From NCBI RefSeq assembly GCF_009391885.1, contig NZ_VZII01000016.1, forward strand, positions 1-64,000: a stretch of 64,000 nt of DNA, written 5' to 3'. This DNA comes from Pseudomonas sp. MN1F (lineage in GTDB: Bacteria > Pseudomonadota > Gammaproteobacteria > Pseudomonadales > Pseudomonadaceae). Below, one piece after another: positions 24,560 to 32,657 of this stretch. The first letter of the stretch is position 1; each line of letters opens with the position of its first letter. The translations under genes were made by a program, and so were the position numbers. The notes beneath the pieces are model-generated. The model was given only the letters and a program-made list of their open reading frames with translations. It had not been told where the DNA came from and ran no database searches.

Positions 24560-27088
24560 TCAAGTGCCGCGCGGCTTGGCCCGCGCGGTAGCTTCAGCGA
24601 CCAAGGGATCATCTGGCCAATAGTGCTTGGGGTACCTGCCCTTCAGGTCCTTCTTCACCTCGGCATAGGTCGTGCGCCAGAAGTTGGCCAGGTCCTGGGT
24701 CACCTGCACCGGACGCCGCGCCGGCGACAACAGATGCAGTTTCACCTGCTGGCGGCCCTGGGCAATGCGCGGGGTATCGGCCAGGCCGAACAACTCTTGC
24801 AGGCGCACGGCGAGAATCGGCGGGCTCTCACTGTAGTCCAGGCGGATGTTCGAGCCGGACGGTACCGCCAGATGAGCCGGCGCCCATTCGTCCAGACGCT
24901 GCGGCAATGGCCAGGGCAGCAGGTTGCGCAGGATCGACGACAGGTCCAGGGCGGCGAAGTGGCTCAGGCGCGAGACCTTGCCCAGGTAAGGCTGCAGCCA
25001 GTCTTCCATATTCGCCAGCAAAGCCTCGTCACTCAGGTCGGGCCATTCGCTCTGCCCCTCCTTGGCTAGATCCAGCTGACGCAACAGCGCGACCCGCGCT
25101 TGCCATTGGCGCAGCTCCGGGGTCCAGTTCAGCAGGTTCAGGCCTTTGCGCCGCACCAGGCCAAGCAACGCCTTGGCGCGGGCTTCGTCATCCAGGCCAG
25201 GCAACGGTTCGCGGCCCAACACCAGTTCGCCGACCTTGGTCTGGCGTTCGGCGCGCAGCACCTGCTCGCGCTCGTCCCAATCGAGGATATCGACGCGCTC
25301 GACCTGTTCGGCCAGCACATCATCGAGCAGCGCCGGGTCGAACTCGGCCGCCAGGTAGATGCGCTCTTCTCGCTGACCCTGACGGCTGCCCAGATCGGCG
25401 ATCACCAGCCACGGGCATTTCATCAACGCGTCGACCTCGGCGAACAAGGCGGCACGGCCATTGGCCAGGCGATACTCGGCGCCCCCCTCGCGCCGCTGCT
25501 GGGCGACCCGATCGGGATAGGCCAGCGCCAGCAATGCGCCAAGCCAACGCGGATGGTCGGGGTCGGCAACCGCCGCCACGGCCTTGCCGCGCAACAGGCC
25601 ACGGTATTGCCGAGCAAGCTGTCGGGCGCGCTGCACAGCGCCCTGGCCACCCCGGCTGGCCTTGCCCTCACCGCTGACCAGCGCCAGGCGGCTGTGCAGG
25701 TCGGCACCACCCCCGCGCTGGATATCGCGCTCGCCAAGCAAGGCGGCGACATCGCAGGCCATCGTCGCCAGGCCGAGATCCTGGCCGCGCAGCAGCAGGT
25801 GGGCGATGCGTGGATGAGCCGGCAGTTCGGCCATGGCCTGACCGTGGTCGCTGAGGTTGTCGCGGCTGCCCGGCTTGAACGCGCCCAGCCGCGCCAGCAG
25901 GTCCTGGGCCTGGGAGAAGGCCGCGGCTGGCGGCTGGTCGAGCCAGCACAGCTGGTCGGGGGTAACCCCCCAGCGCGCAAGCTGCAGGGCCAGGCCGGCG
26001 AGGTCGGCCTGGAGGATCTCGGCGCTGCCGTAGGCAGCCAGCTGGTCATGCTGGGCCTCGGACCACAGGCGGTAGCACACGCCAGGTTCCAGGCGCCCTG
26101 CCCGGCCGGCGCGCTGGGTGGCGCTGGCGCGGGAAATGCGCTGGGTGTCCAGGCGGGTCATGCCGCTGCCCGGATCGAAGCGCGGCACGCGCGCCAGGCC
26201 AGCATCGATGACAACGCGCACGCCGTCGATGGTCAGGCTGGTTTCGGCGATGTTGGTCGCCAGTACCACCTTGCGCAGGCCTTTGGCCGGCGGGTCGATG
26301 GCGGCGCGCTGGGCATTGAGGTCCAGTTCGCCGTGCAGCGGACACAGCAGCACATCTGGCCGCTCACCCAGGGCCTCCTGCAGGCTTTGATGCACGCGAC
26401 GGATCTCTGCCTGGCCGGGCAGGAACACCAGCACGCTGCCGGGCTGCTCGGCCAGTGCCAGCAACACGTTATCCACAACCCGCGGCTCGATGAACTCGCC
26501 CGGCTGGAACGGCCGGCCCCAGCGGATATCCACCGGGTGCATGCGGCCTTCGCTGCTCACCACTGGCGCGTCGCCCAGCAACCGCGACAGGCGCTCGCCT
26601 TCCAGGGTCGCGGACATCAGCAGGATTTTCAGCGCAGGGTCGTCACGCAGCAGTTCGCGGCCATTGAGGCTCAGCGCCAGAGCCAGGTCGGCATCCAGGC
26701 TGCGCTCATGAAATTCATCGAAGACCAGCAGGCCCACGCCAGCGAGTGCCGGGTCGGCCTGCAAACGGCGGGTGAGGATGCCTTCGGTGACCACCTCGAT
26801 GCGCGTGTTCGGCCCGACCTTGCTGTCCAGGCGGATGCGGTAGCCCACGGTTTCGCCGACCTTTTCGCCCAGTTCACTGGCCAGACGCTCGGCCGCTGCC
26901 CGCGCAGCCAGGCGGCGCGGCTCGAGCATGAGGATGGTCTGCCCGGCCAGCCACGGCTCATTGAGCAGCGCCAGCGGCACGCGGGTGGTCTTGCCCGCAC
27001 CGGGGGGCGCTTCGAGCACGGCTTCGTCGCGGTTTTCCAAGGCTTCGCGCAGGGCGGGCAAGACGGCATCGATCGGTAAAGAAATCAT
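24560..27088 (-). CDS. hrpB: ATP-dependent helicase HrpB
   Basis: An 842-residue DEAH/RHA-type helicase. Walker A EAPPGAGKTTRVPLALL (about residues 24-40), DEFHERSLD as motif II, MSATLEG as motif III, LVFLPGQAEIRR as IV and QRAGRAGRLEPG as VI, followed by HA2 and the HrpB-specific C-terminal domain. Length matches E. coli HrpB. Role in the cell is poorly defined; it is implicated in RNA metabolism. Start ATG 27088. A perfect DnaA box (26469-26477) lies inside the gene. Confidence 0.93.
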   Translation of the reverse strand: MISLPIDAVLPALREALENRDEAVLEAPPGAGKTTRVPLALLNEPWLAGQTILMLEPRRLAARAAAERLASELGEKVGETVGYRIRLDSKVGPNTRIEVVTEGILTRRLQADPALAGVGLLVFDEFHERSLDADLALALSLNGRELLRDDPALKILLMSATLEGERLSRLLGDAPVVSSEGRMHPVDIRWGRPFQPGEFIEPRVVDNVLLALAEQPGSVLVFLPGQAEIRRVHQSLQEALGERPDVLLCPLHGELDLNAQRAAIDPPAKGLRKVVLATNIAETSLTIDGVRVVIDAGLARVPRFDPGSGMTRLDTQRISRASATQRAGRAGRLEPGVCYRLWSEAQHDQLAAYGSAEILQADLAGLALQLARWGVTPDQLCWLDQPPAAAFSQAQDLLARLGAFKPGSRDNLSDHGQAMAELPAHPRIAHLLLRGQDLGLATMACDVAALLGERDIQRGGGADLHSRLALVSGEGKASRGGQGAVQRARQLARQYRGLLRGKAVAAVADPDHPRWLGALLALAYPDRVAQQRREGGAEYRLANGRAALFAEVDALMKCPWLVIADLGSRQGQREERIYLAAEFDPALLDDVLAEQVERVDILDWDEREQVLRAERQTKVGELVLGREPLPGLDDEARAKALLGLVRRKGLNLLNWTPELRQWQARVALLRQLDLAKEGQSEWPDLSDEALLANMEDWLQPYLGKVSRLSHFAALDLSSILRNLLPWPLPQRLDEWAPAHLAVPSGSNIRLDYSESPPILAVRLQELFGLADTPRIAQGRQQVKLHLLSPARRPVQVTQDLANFWRTTYAEVKKDLKGRYPKHYWPDDPLVAEATARAKPRGT

Positions 27089-27204
27089 GGTGGTCCTCGA
27101 ACAGTCTGGCGAGTATAACGGCGAACCCAGCCTGCTCTATCATGGTCTTAGCTTCAGGTGCTGGCGCTTCGCTTGCCCTGCTGAATACTTTTTCGGAGAT
27201 TTAC

Positions 27205-27624
27205 ATGCGCATCCCATCCCGCGTCATTGGTGGCGCCCTGATCGTCACCCTGCTGACCCAGCTGACGGCCTGCGGCACCATCTTGTATCCCGAGCGCCGT
27301 GGCCAGATCGGCGGCAAGATCGACCCCGTAGTAGCCGCAATGGACGCCATCGGCATCCTGTTCTACGTGATCCCGGGCCTGATCGCCTTTGGTATCGACT
27401 TCGCCACGGGTGCCATCTACTACAAGGGCGGGCGCACGGCCCAGGTCGATCCGGCAAAACTGCGTGACGCCGTCAGCCCGGATGGCAAGGTCGACAACCT
27501 CAAGCTGCAGGCCATTCTCGAAAGCGAACTGGGCCAGCGCCTGCCACTGGATGACCCACGGCTGATCCAGCACCGCGGCAGCGTCGAGCAACTGGCGACC
27601 CTGGGTCTGATTCCTGCAGCCTGA
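27205..27624 (+). CDS. Small lipoprotein, YceK/YidQ-like
   Basis: A 139-residue protein starting at ATG 27205, 6 bases after GGAG. The signal peptide ends in a lipobox, QLTAC, with Cys23 as the lipidated residue. CGTILYPERRGQIGGKIDPV and a hydrophobic stretch (GILFYVIPGLIAFGIDFATG, about 51-70) resemble the YceK/YidQ lipoproteins; the C-terminal half appears soluble. Function unknown. It lies 25 bases before the cation efflux gene and may be cotranscribed with it. Confidence 0.78.
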   Translation: MRIPSRVIGGALIVTLLTQLTACGTILYPERRGQIGGKIDPVVAAMDAIGILFYVIPGLIAFGIDFATGAIYYKGGRTAQVDPAKLRDAVSPDGKVDNLKLQAILESELGQRLPLDDPRLIQHRGSVEQLATLGLIPAA

Positions 27625-27649
27625 CACTGACAAGGACAATGCCCAGAGC

Positions 27650-28519
27650 ATGATCACCCCAGCCGAACACCAACGCCTGCTGCGCCTGGCCACCCGCGCA
27701 TCACTGGCAGTGGCCAGCATTCTGGTCGTCAGCAAGGCCGTGGCCTGGTGGCTCAGTGGCTCGGTCAGCCTGCTGGCCGGGCTGACCGACTCGGCACTGG
27801 ATGCCGTCGCCTCGTTCCTCAACCTGCTTGCCGTGCACTACGCCCTGCGCCCGGCCGATGACGATCATCGCTTCGGCCACGGCAAGGCCGAGGCCCTGGC
27901 TGGCATGGCCCAGGCGCTGTTCATCGGGGTCAGCGCGGTGCTGATCGGGATACAGGCCTATGAACGCCTGCAAGACCCGCAACCGCTGGGTGACACGGCC
28001 ATCGGCATCGGCGTGATGCTGTTGTCGCTGGCGCTGACCGTCGCCTTGCTGGCGTTGCAGCGCAAGGTGATTCGCCTGACCGGCTCGACCGCAGTGCGCG
28101 CCGACTCGCTGCACTACCGTTCCGACCTGCTGCTCAATGGCAGCATCCTGCTGGCCCTGCTGCTGGCACGCCTGGGCTGGGCGCAGATGGATGCGCTGTT
28201 CGGCTTGGGCATCGCGCTGTACATCCTCTGGAGTGCATTGCAGATCGCCCGCGAGAGCACGGCGATCCTCATGGACAAGGAGCTGCCGGGTGACATTGGC
28301 GAGGGGATGGTCGAACTGGTGCTGGGCATTCCCGGCGTCGAAGGCGTGCATGACCTGCGCACGCGGGTGTCGGGCAACCAGTGGTTCGTGCAACTGCACC
28401 TGGAGTTACCCGGGCAGCTGCCGCTGAACGCGGCACACGACTTGTGCGTGCAGGCATCGGATGTCATCCGCCAGCGTTATCCACAGGCGGATGTGATGGT
28501 GCATGCCGACCCGGTGTGA
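27650..28519 (+). CDS. fieF: Cation diffusion facilitator, FieF/YiiP-like
   Basis: A 289-residue, six-helix CDF protein. The transport-site ligands are in LTDSALDAVASF (helix 2) and LHYRSDLLLNG (helix 5), with the cytoplasmic HRFGHGKAEALAG site and a C-terminal ferredoxin-like metal-sensing domain (HDLRTRVSGNQWFVQLHLEL). It exports Zn, Fe or other divalent cations using the proton gradient. The gene symbol follows E. coli similarity; the true metal is not known. It ends 1 base from the convergent DUF6515 gene. A perfect DnaA box is at 28478-28486. Confidence 0.88.
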   Translation: MITPAEHQRLLRLATRASLAVASILVVSKAVAWWLSGSVSLLAGLTDSALDAVASFLNLLAVHYALRPADDDHRFGHGKAEALAGMAQALFIGVSAVLIGIQAYERLQDPQPLGDTAIGIGVMLLSLALTVALLALQRKVIRLTGSTAVRADSLHYRSDLLLNGSILLALLLARLGWAQMDALFGLGIALYILWSALQIARESTAILMDKELPGDIGEGMVELVLGIPGVEGVHDLRTRVSGNQWFVQLHLELPGQLPLNAAHDLCVQASDVIRQRYPQADVMVHADPV

Positions 28520-28520
28520 A

Positions 28521-29339
28521 TCAGTTGACGCTGTAGCCTCGGCCACTGAAGCAGGCACTCAGCGCCCGTCGGTAGTTGCTCGCCACCTCGACGGGTGGCG
28601 CATAAGGTGCCGTTGCCGGGTCGAAGCCTGACTGGCTCACTGCCCAGCGGTGGCACTGGTAGCGGTCCTGGTCCTGCTGCTCCTGCCCTTGGCCATACAT
28701 CGGGTAGGCAATCACGTCGTAGCTGTTGCCGGCCGGGGCTGCCGCCGGCATCGGTGCCGGGGCCATGGCGGGCGGGTTGACCACGACATACTCCTGGCTG
28801 TCGGCCAGGTACTGGTAGTAGGTGTCGGCCACCAGGAAGAACAGCGCGCCGCCCAGCCAGACTTCCCGTGCATAGGACGGCAGGTAGTTGACCCGCACGC
28901 CGTAGGGCGGGGTCACCACCACGTAGCTGCCACCATGCGGGCGGTACCAGTAACCACCGGAGTAGTAGTAGTCATTGCCGCGGTACGGCACCTTGGCATA
29001 GCGGTCCGGGAAATGATCGACGGTGTGCCCTGGGCGATACTGCGGCCCGGGGCCCCAGCCATTGCCGTGGCCGTCCGGGCGCCCCTGCCAGTCGCCGCCG
29101 GGCCGTTGGCCTGGGCCGCCGGCTTGCCAGTGGCGGTTGTCACCGTTGTGCCGGGGGATATCCTGATAGTAGCCCTGCCGCGCGGGCTGGGTCTGCTGTA
29201 CTTCGTCACGCGAGTTGAGTGGGCGGCCGGGGCTACCTTCGTTGCCATGCCCCTCGCCCGGCCCTTCGGCCATAACCCCAAGGCTGATACTCAAACCCAG
29301 CAAACCAACACCTGCCAACTGCCAGATGCGCGACTTCAT
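28521..29339 (-). CDS. DUF6515-family secreted protein, Gly/Pro/Tyr-rich
   Basis: A 272-residue protein starting ATG 29339 (MKSRIWQLAGVGLLGLSISL), 4 bases after GAGGAA. The signal peptide is cleaved probably after VMA (about residue 24). A low-complexity Gly-, Pro- and Gln-rich region (25-105) follows, then a DUF6515 core with repeated aromatic motifs (NDYYYSGGYWYRPHGGSYVV) and a Cys pair near the C-terminus. It is probably periplasmic or envelope-associated; function unknown. A minus-strand terminator 80 bases upstream insulates its promoter. Confidence 0.78.
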   Translation of the reverse strand: MKSRIWQLAGVGLLGLSISLGVMAEGPGEGHGNEGSPGRPLNSRDEVQQTQPARQGYYQDIPRHNGDNRHWQAGGPGQRPGGDWQGRPDGHGNGWGPGPQYRPGHTVDHFPDRYAKVPYRGNDYYYSGGYWYRPHGGSYVVVTPPYGVRVNYLPSYAREVWLGGALFFLVADTYYQYLADSQEYVVVNPPAMAPAPMPAAAPAGNSYDVIAYPMYGQGQEQQDQDRYQCHRWAVSQSGFDPATAPYAPPVEVASNYRRALSACFSGRGYSVN

Positions 29340-29412
29340 GTTGTTCCTCACGGTCAATAAAACGGCATGCAACCAGTCTACCGTGCTGGCACCACGGGCA
29401 GATGAAATCGCG

Positions 29413-29446
29413 GCCATGAAAAAAGGGAGGCCATTGGCCTCCCTTT
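29413..29446 (-). terminator. Orphan intrinsic terminator upstream of the DUF6515 gene
   Basis: An 11-bp stem (29436-29446 with 29422-29432) with a 3-base loop is followed on the minus strand by TTTTTTCATGG. No minus-strand gene lies before it for more than 1 kb, so it must end a transcript starting in the lrp intergenic region. Confidence 0.85.
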
Positions 29447-29655
29447 GAGAATTGTCGTCCGTGCTCGGCACTTGTGGCGCCGGCTCACCTCACAGCGTCT
29501 TCTGGAAGCTGTGTAGCCCGGGGGCCTGCAGATCCTGTTGGATGGCTGGCCGCGACCGCCCGCCTAGGGCGCGTCGCCGTGGACTGATGTCCGGGCAGTG
29601 ATTCTGTGGTTAACGATACGGGAGAGGCGGCGGCACAGGATTGCGAAGATTGCTC
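29413..29655 (-). ncRNA. Candidate small RNA between DUF6515 and lrp genes
   Basis: Inferred from the orphan terminator at 29413-29446 and an extended -10 element on the minus strand (TGCTATTTAT, at about 29658-29667). The 240-base interval can form several hairpins (GGACATCAGTCC; GGCGCC-ACAAGT-GCC) and contains GGA triplets, but I do not recognise a known RNA family. A 63-codon frame inside it uses a TTG start without binding site and is not convincing. Confidence 0.4.
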
Positions 29656-29730
29656 AGATAAATAGCACTTGCGCAATTTTTAACCCTGGATCGATAATTC
29701 ACCGCAATCCGAACAGAAAAGGCCTTTTCC

Positions 29731-30207
29731 ATGAGCAAACTTGACCGCTACGACCTGAGCATCCTCGCCGAATTGCAGCGCGACGCGCGCATCTCCAACC
29801 AGGAGCTGGCCGAACGCATCGGCCTGTCGCCATCGCCGTGCTCGCGTCGGGTCAAGCAACTGGAAGACGACGGCTATATCTCGCGCCAGGTCGCCCTGCT
29901 CGACCGCAAGAAGCTCGGCCTGAGCCTGACCGCCTACGTGCTGATCGGCATGGACCGGCACACCCCGGAGCGCTTCGAGACGTTTGAAGCCGCCATCCGC
30001 AACCTGCCGCAAGTGCTCGAATGCAGCCTGGTCACCGGGATGGATGCCGACTACCAGCTCAAGGTGGTCGTACCCGACATGGACCACTACCAGAAGCTGC
30101 TGCTAGGCAGCCTGACCCGGATCGAAGGCGTGACCAGCGTGCGTTCGAGCTTCGTGCTCAACCAGGTACTGGCAAGCACCGAGCTGCCATTGACCCACCT
30201 GCGCTAA
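29731..30207 (+). CDS. Lrp/AsnC-family transcriptional regulator
   Basis: A 158-residue protein. The N-terminal HTH covers residues 3-63 (DRYDLSILAELQRDARISNQ; ERIGLSPSPCSRRVKQLE) and the C-terminal RAM ligand domain follows (VLECSLVTGMDADYQLKVVV). Typically a feast/famine regulator of amino-acid metabolism acting as octamer or similar; ligand unknown. No metabolic gene is divergent from it, but a candidate small RNA is. Confidence 0.9.
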   Translation: MSKLDRYDLSILAELQRDARISNQELAERIGLSPSPCSRRVKQLEDDGYISRQVALLDRKKLGLSLTAYVLIGMDRHTPERFETFEAAIRNLPQVLECSLVTGMDADYQLKVVVPDMDHYQKLLLGSLTRIEGVTSVRSSFVLNQVLASTELPLTHLR

Positions 30208-30224
30208 ACGCCCGCTCGCCCGCG

Positions 30225-30230
30225 TATAAT
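30225..30230 (+). promoter_or_regulatory. Consensus -10 box before the DUF2788 gene
   Basis: A perfect TATAAT 30 bases upstream of the DUF2788 ATG. The -35 (GCTAAA, 16 bases upstream) is poor. Confidence 0.45.
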
Positions 30231-30259
30231 CGCAAGCTCAGCCTGCCTGGAGAACACAG

Positions 30260-30463
30260 ATGGATCCCGCCGTATTCGAAGAGTGGATGATGATCGTACT
30301 GGTCACCGTACTGATCGGTTTCATGGGCTTCATCGTCTGGGACCTGGCGAAAAAGTCCAAGGCCGGGCGCTTTGGCACGATGATCCTGTTCTTCGTGCTC
30401 GGGCTGGGGGTGTTGGCCTTCATCATCAAGAGCGTGGTGGTGGCGTTTCTCGAAGGGGTCTAG
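30260..30463 (+). CDS. DUF2788-family small membrane protein
   Basis: A 67-residue protein with two membrane segments (about 9-29, MIVLVTVLIGFMGFIVWDLA, and 38-61) joined by a short basic loop AKKSKAGRFG. It matches the DUF2788 family found in Pseudomonas and relatives. Function unknown. GGAG sits 9 bases before the ATG; it converges with rluE, 4 bases apart. Confidence 0.83.
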   Translation: MDPAVFEEWMMIVLVTVLIGFMGFIVWDLAKKSKAGRFGTMILFFVLGLGVLAFIIKSVVVAFLEGV

Positions 30464-30467
30464 GCCC

Positions 30468-31103
30468 TCAACGCGTGAGTTTCGGGGCAACCTCACGCCA
30501 GCCCCCCTGCTCCAGCCCATCCAGCGCCCAGTCGCCGATCCGCACCCGCACCAGGCGCAAGGTCGGCAAGCCGACTGCGGCAGTCATCCGCCGCACCTGG
30601 CGATTGCGCCCCTCGCGAATCACCAGCTCCAGCCAGCTGGTCGGCACGCTCTTGCGAAACCGCACTGGCGGATTGCGTGGCCATAGCTCGGGCTCGTCTA
30701 GGCGCCGGGCTTCGGCGGGCAGGGTTGGCCCATCATTGAGCTCCACGCCATCGCGCAAACGCTGGATCTGCTCGTCGCTCGGCTCGCCTTCCACCTGCAC
30801 CCAGTAGGTCTTGGGCAACTTGTGCTTCGGGTCGGCAATACGCGCCTGCAGCCCGCCATCGTTGGTCAGCAGCAACAAGCCTTCGCTGTCACGGTCGAGC
30901 CGCCCAGCCGGGTATATGCCTGGGATGTCGATGAAATCCTTGAGGGTCGCGCGCCCCTCACCGTCACTGAACTGGGTCAGCACGTCGAATGGCTTGTTGA
31001 ACAGGATCAAGCGTGGCTCGGCCGGTGGCGCCTTGGCCTGGCGACGGGGGCCGGCAGGCCGCGCCTGGGGGCGGCGCGGCTTGGAACGGGGTGGCAGTGG
31101 CAT
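30468..31103 (-). CDS. rluE: 23S rRNA pseudouridine synthase E-type (RluE)
   Basis: A 211-residue RsuA-family pseudouridine synthase without an N-terminal S4 domain, as in RluE. The catalytic Asp is in [30 protein letters not shown] and [20 protein letters not shown] are further family motifs. The first 28 residues are Arg/Pro-rich and disordered. E. coli RluE modifies U2457 of 23S rRNA. The gene is 6 bases downstream of amn. Confidence 0.88.
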   Translation of the reverse strand: MPLPPRSKPRRPQARPAGPRRQAKAPPAEPRLILFNKPFDVLTQFSDGEGRATLKDFIDIPGIYPAGRLDRDSEGLLLLTNDGGLQARIADPKHKLPKTYWVQVEGEPSDEQIQRLRDGVELNDGPTLPAEARRLDEPELWPRNPPVRFRKSVPTSWLELVIREGRNRQVRRMTAAVGLPTLRLVRVRIGDWALDGLEQGGWREVAPKLTR

Positions 31104-31109
31104 GGATCC

Positions 31110-32573
31110 TCAGCGGAACGGCGGCTCATCGAAGCTGCGCAGTTTACGCGAGTGCAACGAATTGAGCTCGGTGCGCAGCAGGTCGAGGGCAGCGATGCCG
31201 ATCTTCAGGTGCTGGCTGACCGCACGGTTGTAGAAGGCGTTGGCCGAACCCGGCAGCTTGATTTCGCTGTGCAATGGTTTGTCGGACACGCACAGCAAGG
31301 TGCCATACGGTACCCGCAGGCGATAGCCCTGGGCTGCGATGGTGCCGCTTTCCATGTCCACTGCCACGGCACGCGACAGGTTGATCAACGGTCGCTCCTG
31401 GGCCCAGCGCAGCTCCCAGTTGCGGTCGTCGTAGGTCAGCACGGTGCCGGTGCGCAGGCGTTTCTTCAGCTCTTCGCCACGCTCGCCGGTCACCTGTGCC
31501 GCGGCTTCCTGCAGCGCCAGCTGCACCTCGGCCAGGGCCGGAATCGGAATGTTCGGCGGCACCACACGGTCAAGAATGCCGTCGCGGCGCATGTAGGCGT
31601 GGGCCAAGACATAGTCGCCGATGGTCTGCGACTGACGCAGGCCGCCGCAATGGCCGATCATCAGCCAGCAGTGCGGGCGCAGCACCGCCAGGTGGTCGGT
31701 GATGTTCTTGGCGTTGGACGGGCCGACGCCGATGTTGACCAGGGTCACGCCATCACCGTCGCCAGCGATCAGGTGGTAGGCCGGCATCTGATAGCGGTGC
31801 CACACCACGCTGGCCACCAGGGCCTGGGCCTCGCCGTGGTCCATGCCCTTTTCGATCACCACGTTGCCCGGCAGCACCATGCGCACGAAGCGCGGGTCTT
31901 CACGCAGTTGTTCGAGGCCATGGCTGATGAACTGGTCGACATACCGGTGGTAGTTGGTCAGCAGGATCCACGGCTGCACATGACGCCAGTCGCTGCCGGT
32001 GTAGTGCACCAGACGGCGCAGCGAGAAATCCACGCGGGCGGCATCGAACAGCGCCAGCGGCAGGGTCTCGGCAGTGCCCCAATCGCACAGGCCATCGGCG
32101 ATGTTATCGGTGGCTGCCGACAGGTCGGTACTGGGGAACACCCGCGCCAGTTCGGCGGCTGTGATGCCGCTGCCGGCCAGCTCATCGCCCTGGTCGACCA
32201 CATAGGGGTACGGGATGTTCTGTTCACTGACGCCGACTTCCACGGTCACCGTGTAGTCATGCATCAGCGGGCGCAGCTGCTCCAGCAGGTAACCGCGGAA
32301 TGCCGAGGGCTGGGTGACGGTGACGCTGTAGGTGCCCGCTACCTGGACCTTGGCGTAGGCGCGGGTGGTGGCAGCCACCTCGCCGTGGCTGTAGTAGGTC
32401 AGGCGCAGTGCCGGGTAGCGGTACAAGGCGCGCTCGTCGGCGCCCGGCTCGGTACGGTCCTTCAGGTAACGCTTGAGGGCCTGGCTCAGGGCCCCGGTGG
32501 CCTGTTCATGCAGGGCCGCCAGACGGTCGACGGCCTGTTCGGGGGTATCAACGACTACAAAAGCTTGGCTCAC
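31110..32573 (-). CDS. amn: AMP nucleosidase
   Basis: A 487-residue enzyme that splits AMP into adenine and ribose 5-phosphate, helping to set adenylate levels. The N-terminal regulatory domain (about 1-175) contains RYPALRLTYYSHGEVAATTR; the C-terminal nucleoside-phosphorylase-fold domain has WLMIGHCGGLRQSQTIGDYV and VAVDMESGTIAAQGYRLRVP, the catalytic motif. GTG start at 32573, 6 bases after AGGAAG. Probably cotranscribed with rluE. Confidence 0.94.
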   Translation of the reverse strand: MSQAFVVVDTPEQAVDRLAALHEQATGALSQALKRYLKDRTEPGADERALYRYPALRLTYYSHGEVAATTRAYAKVQVAGTYSVTVTQPSAFRGYLLEQLRPLMHDYTVTVEVGVSEQNIPYPYVVDQGDELAGSGITAAELARVFPSTDLSAATDNIADGLCDWGTAETLPLALFDAARVDFSLRRLVHYTGSDWRHVQPWILLTNYHRYVDQFISHGLEQLREDPRFVRMVLPGNVVIEKGMDHGEAQALVASVVWHRYQMPAYHLIAGDGDGVTLVNIGVGPSNAKNITDHLAVLRPHCWLMIGHCGGLRQSQTIGDYVLAHAYMRRDGILDRVVPPNIPIPALAEVQLALQEAAAQVTGERGEELKKRLRTGTVLTYDDRNWELRWAQERPLINLSRAVAVDMESGTIAAQGYRLRVPYGTLLCVSDKPLHSEIKLPGSANAFYNRAVSQHLKIGIAALDLLRTELNSLHSRKLRSFDEPPFR

Positions 32574-32657
32574 ACTGGGCTTCCTGTCTGGACATGCATG
32601 TCAGCCATCTTGCCTGCCTTTGTTACTAAATACATCCCCAGTGGTGAGCCGCCGTCT

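Noticed and set aside
25100-27079. A 659-codon plus-strand frame opposite hrpB.
   Set aside because: hrpB has all helicase motifs; the opposite frame has no ribosome binding site or recognisable fold.
29485-29676. A 63-codon minus-strand frame with TTG start inside the candidate small-RNA region.
   Set aside because: No ribosome binding site, no domain, and the terminator follows it, so a non-coding RNA explains the region better.
32591-32602. Perfect 12-base palindrome GACATGCATGTC between amn and aidB.
   Set aside because: Single copy, no known factor, and such palindromes occur by chance in 64 kb.
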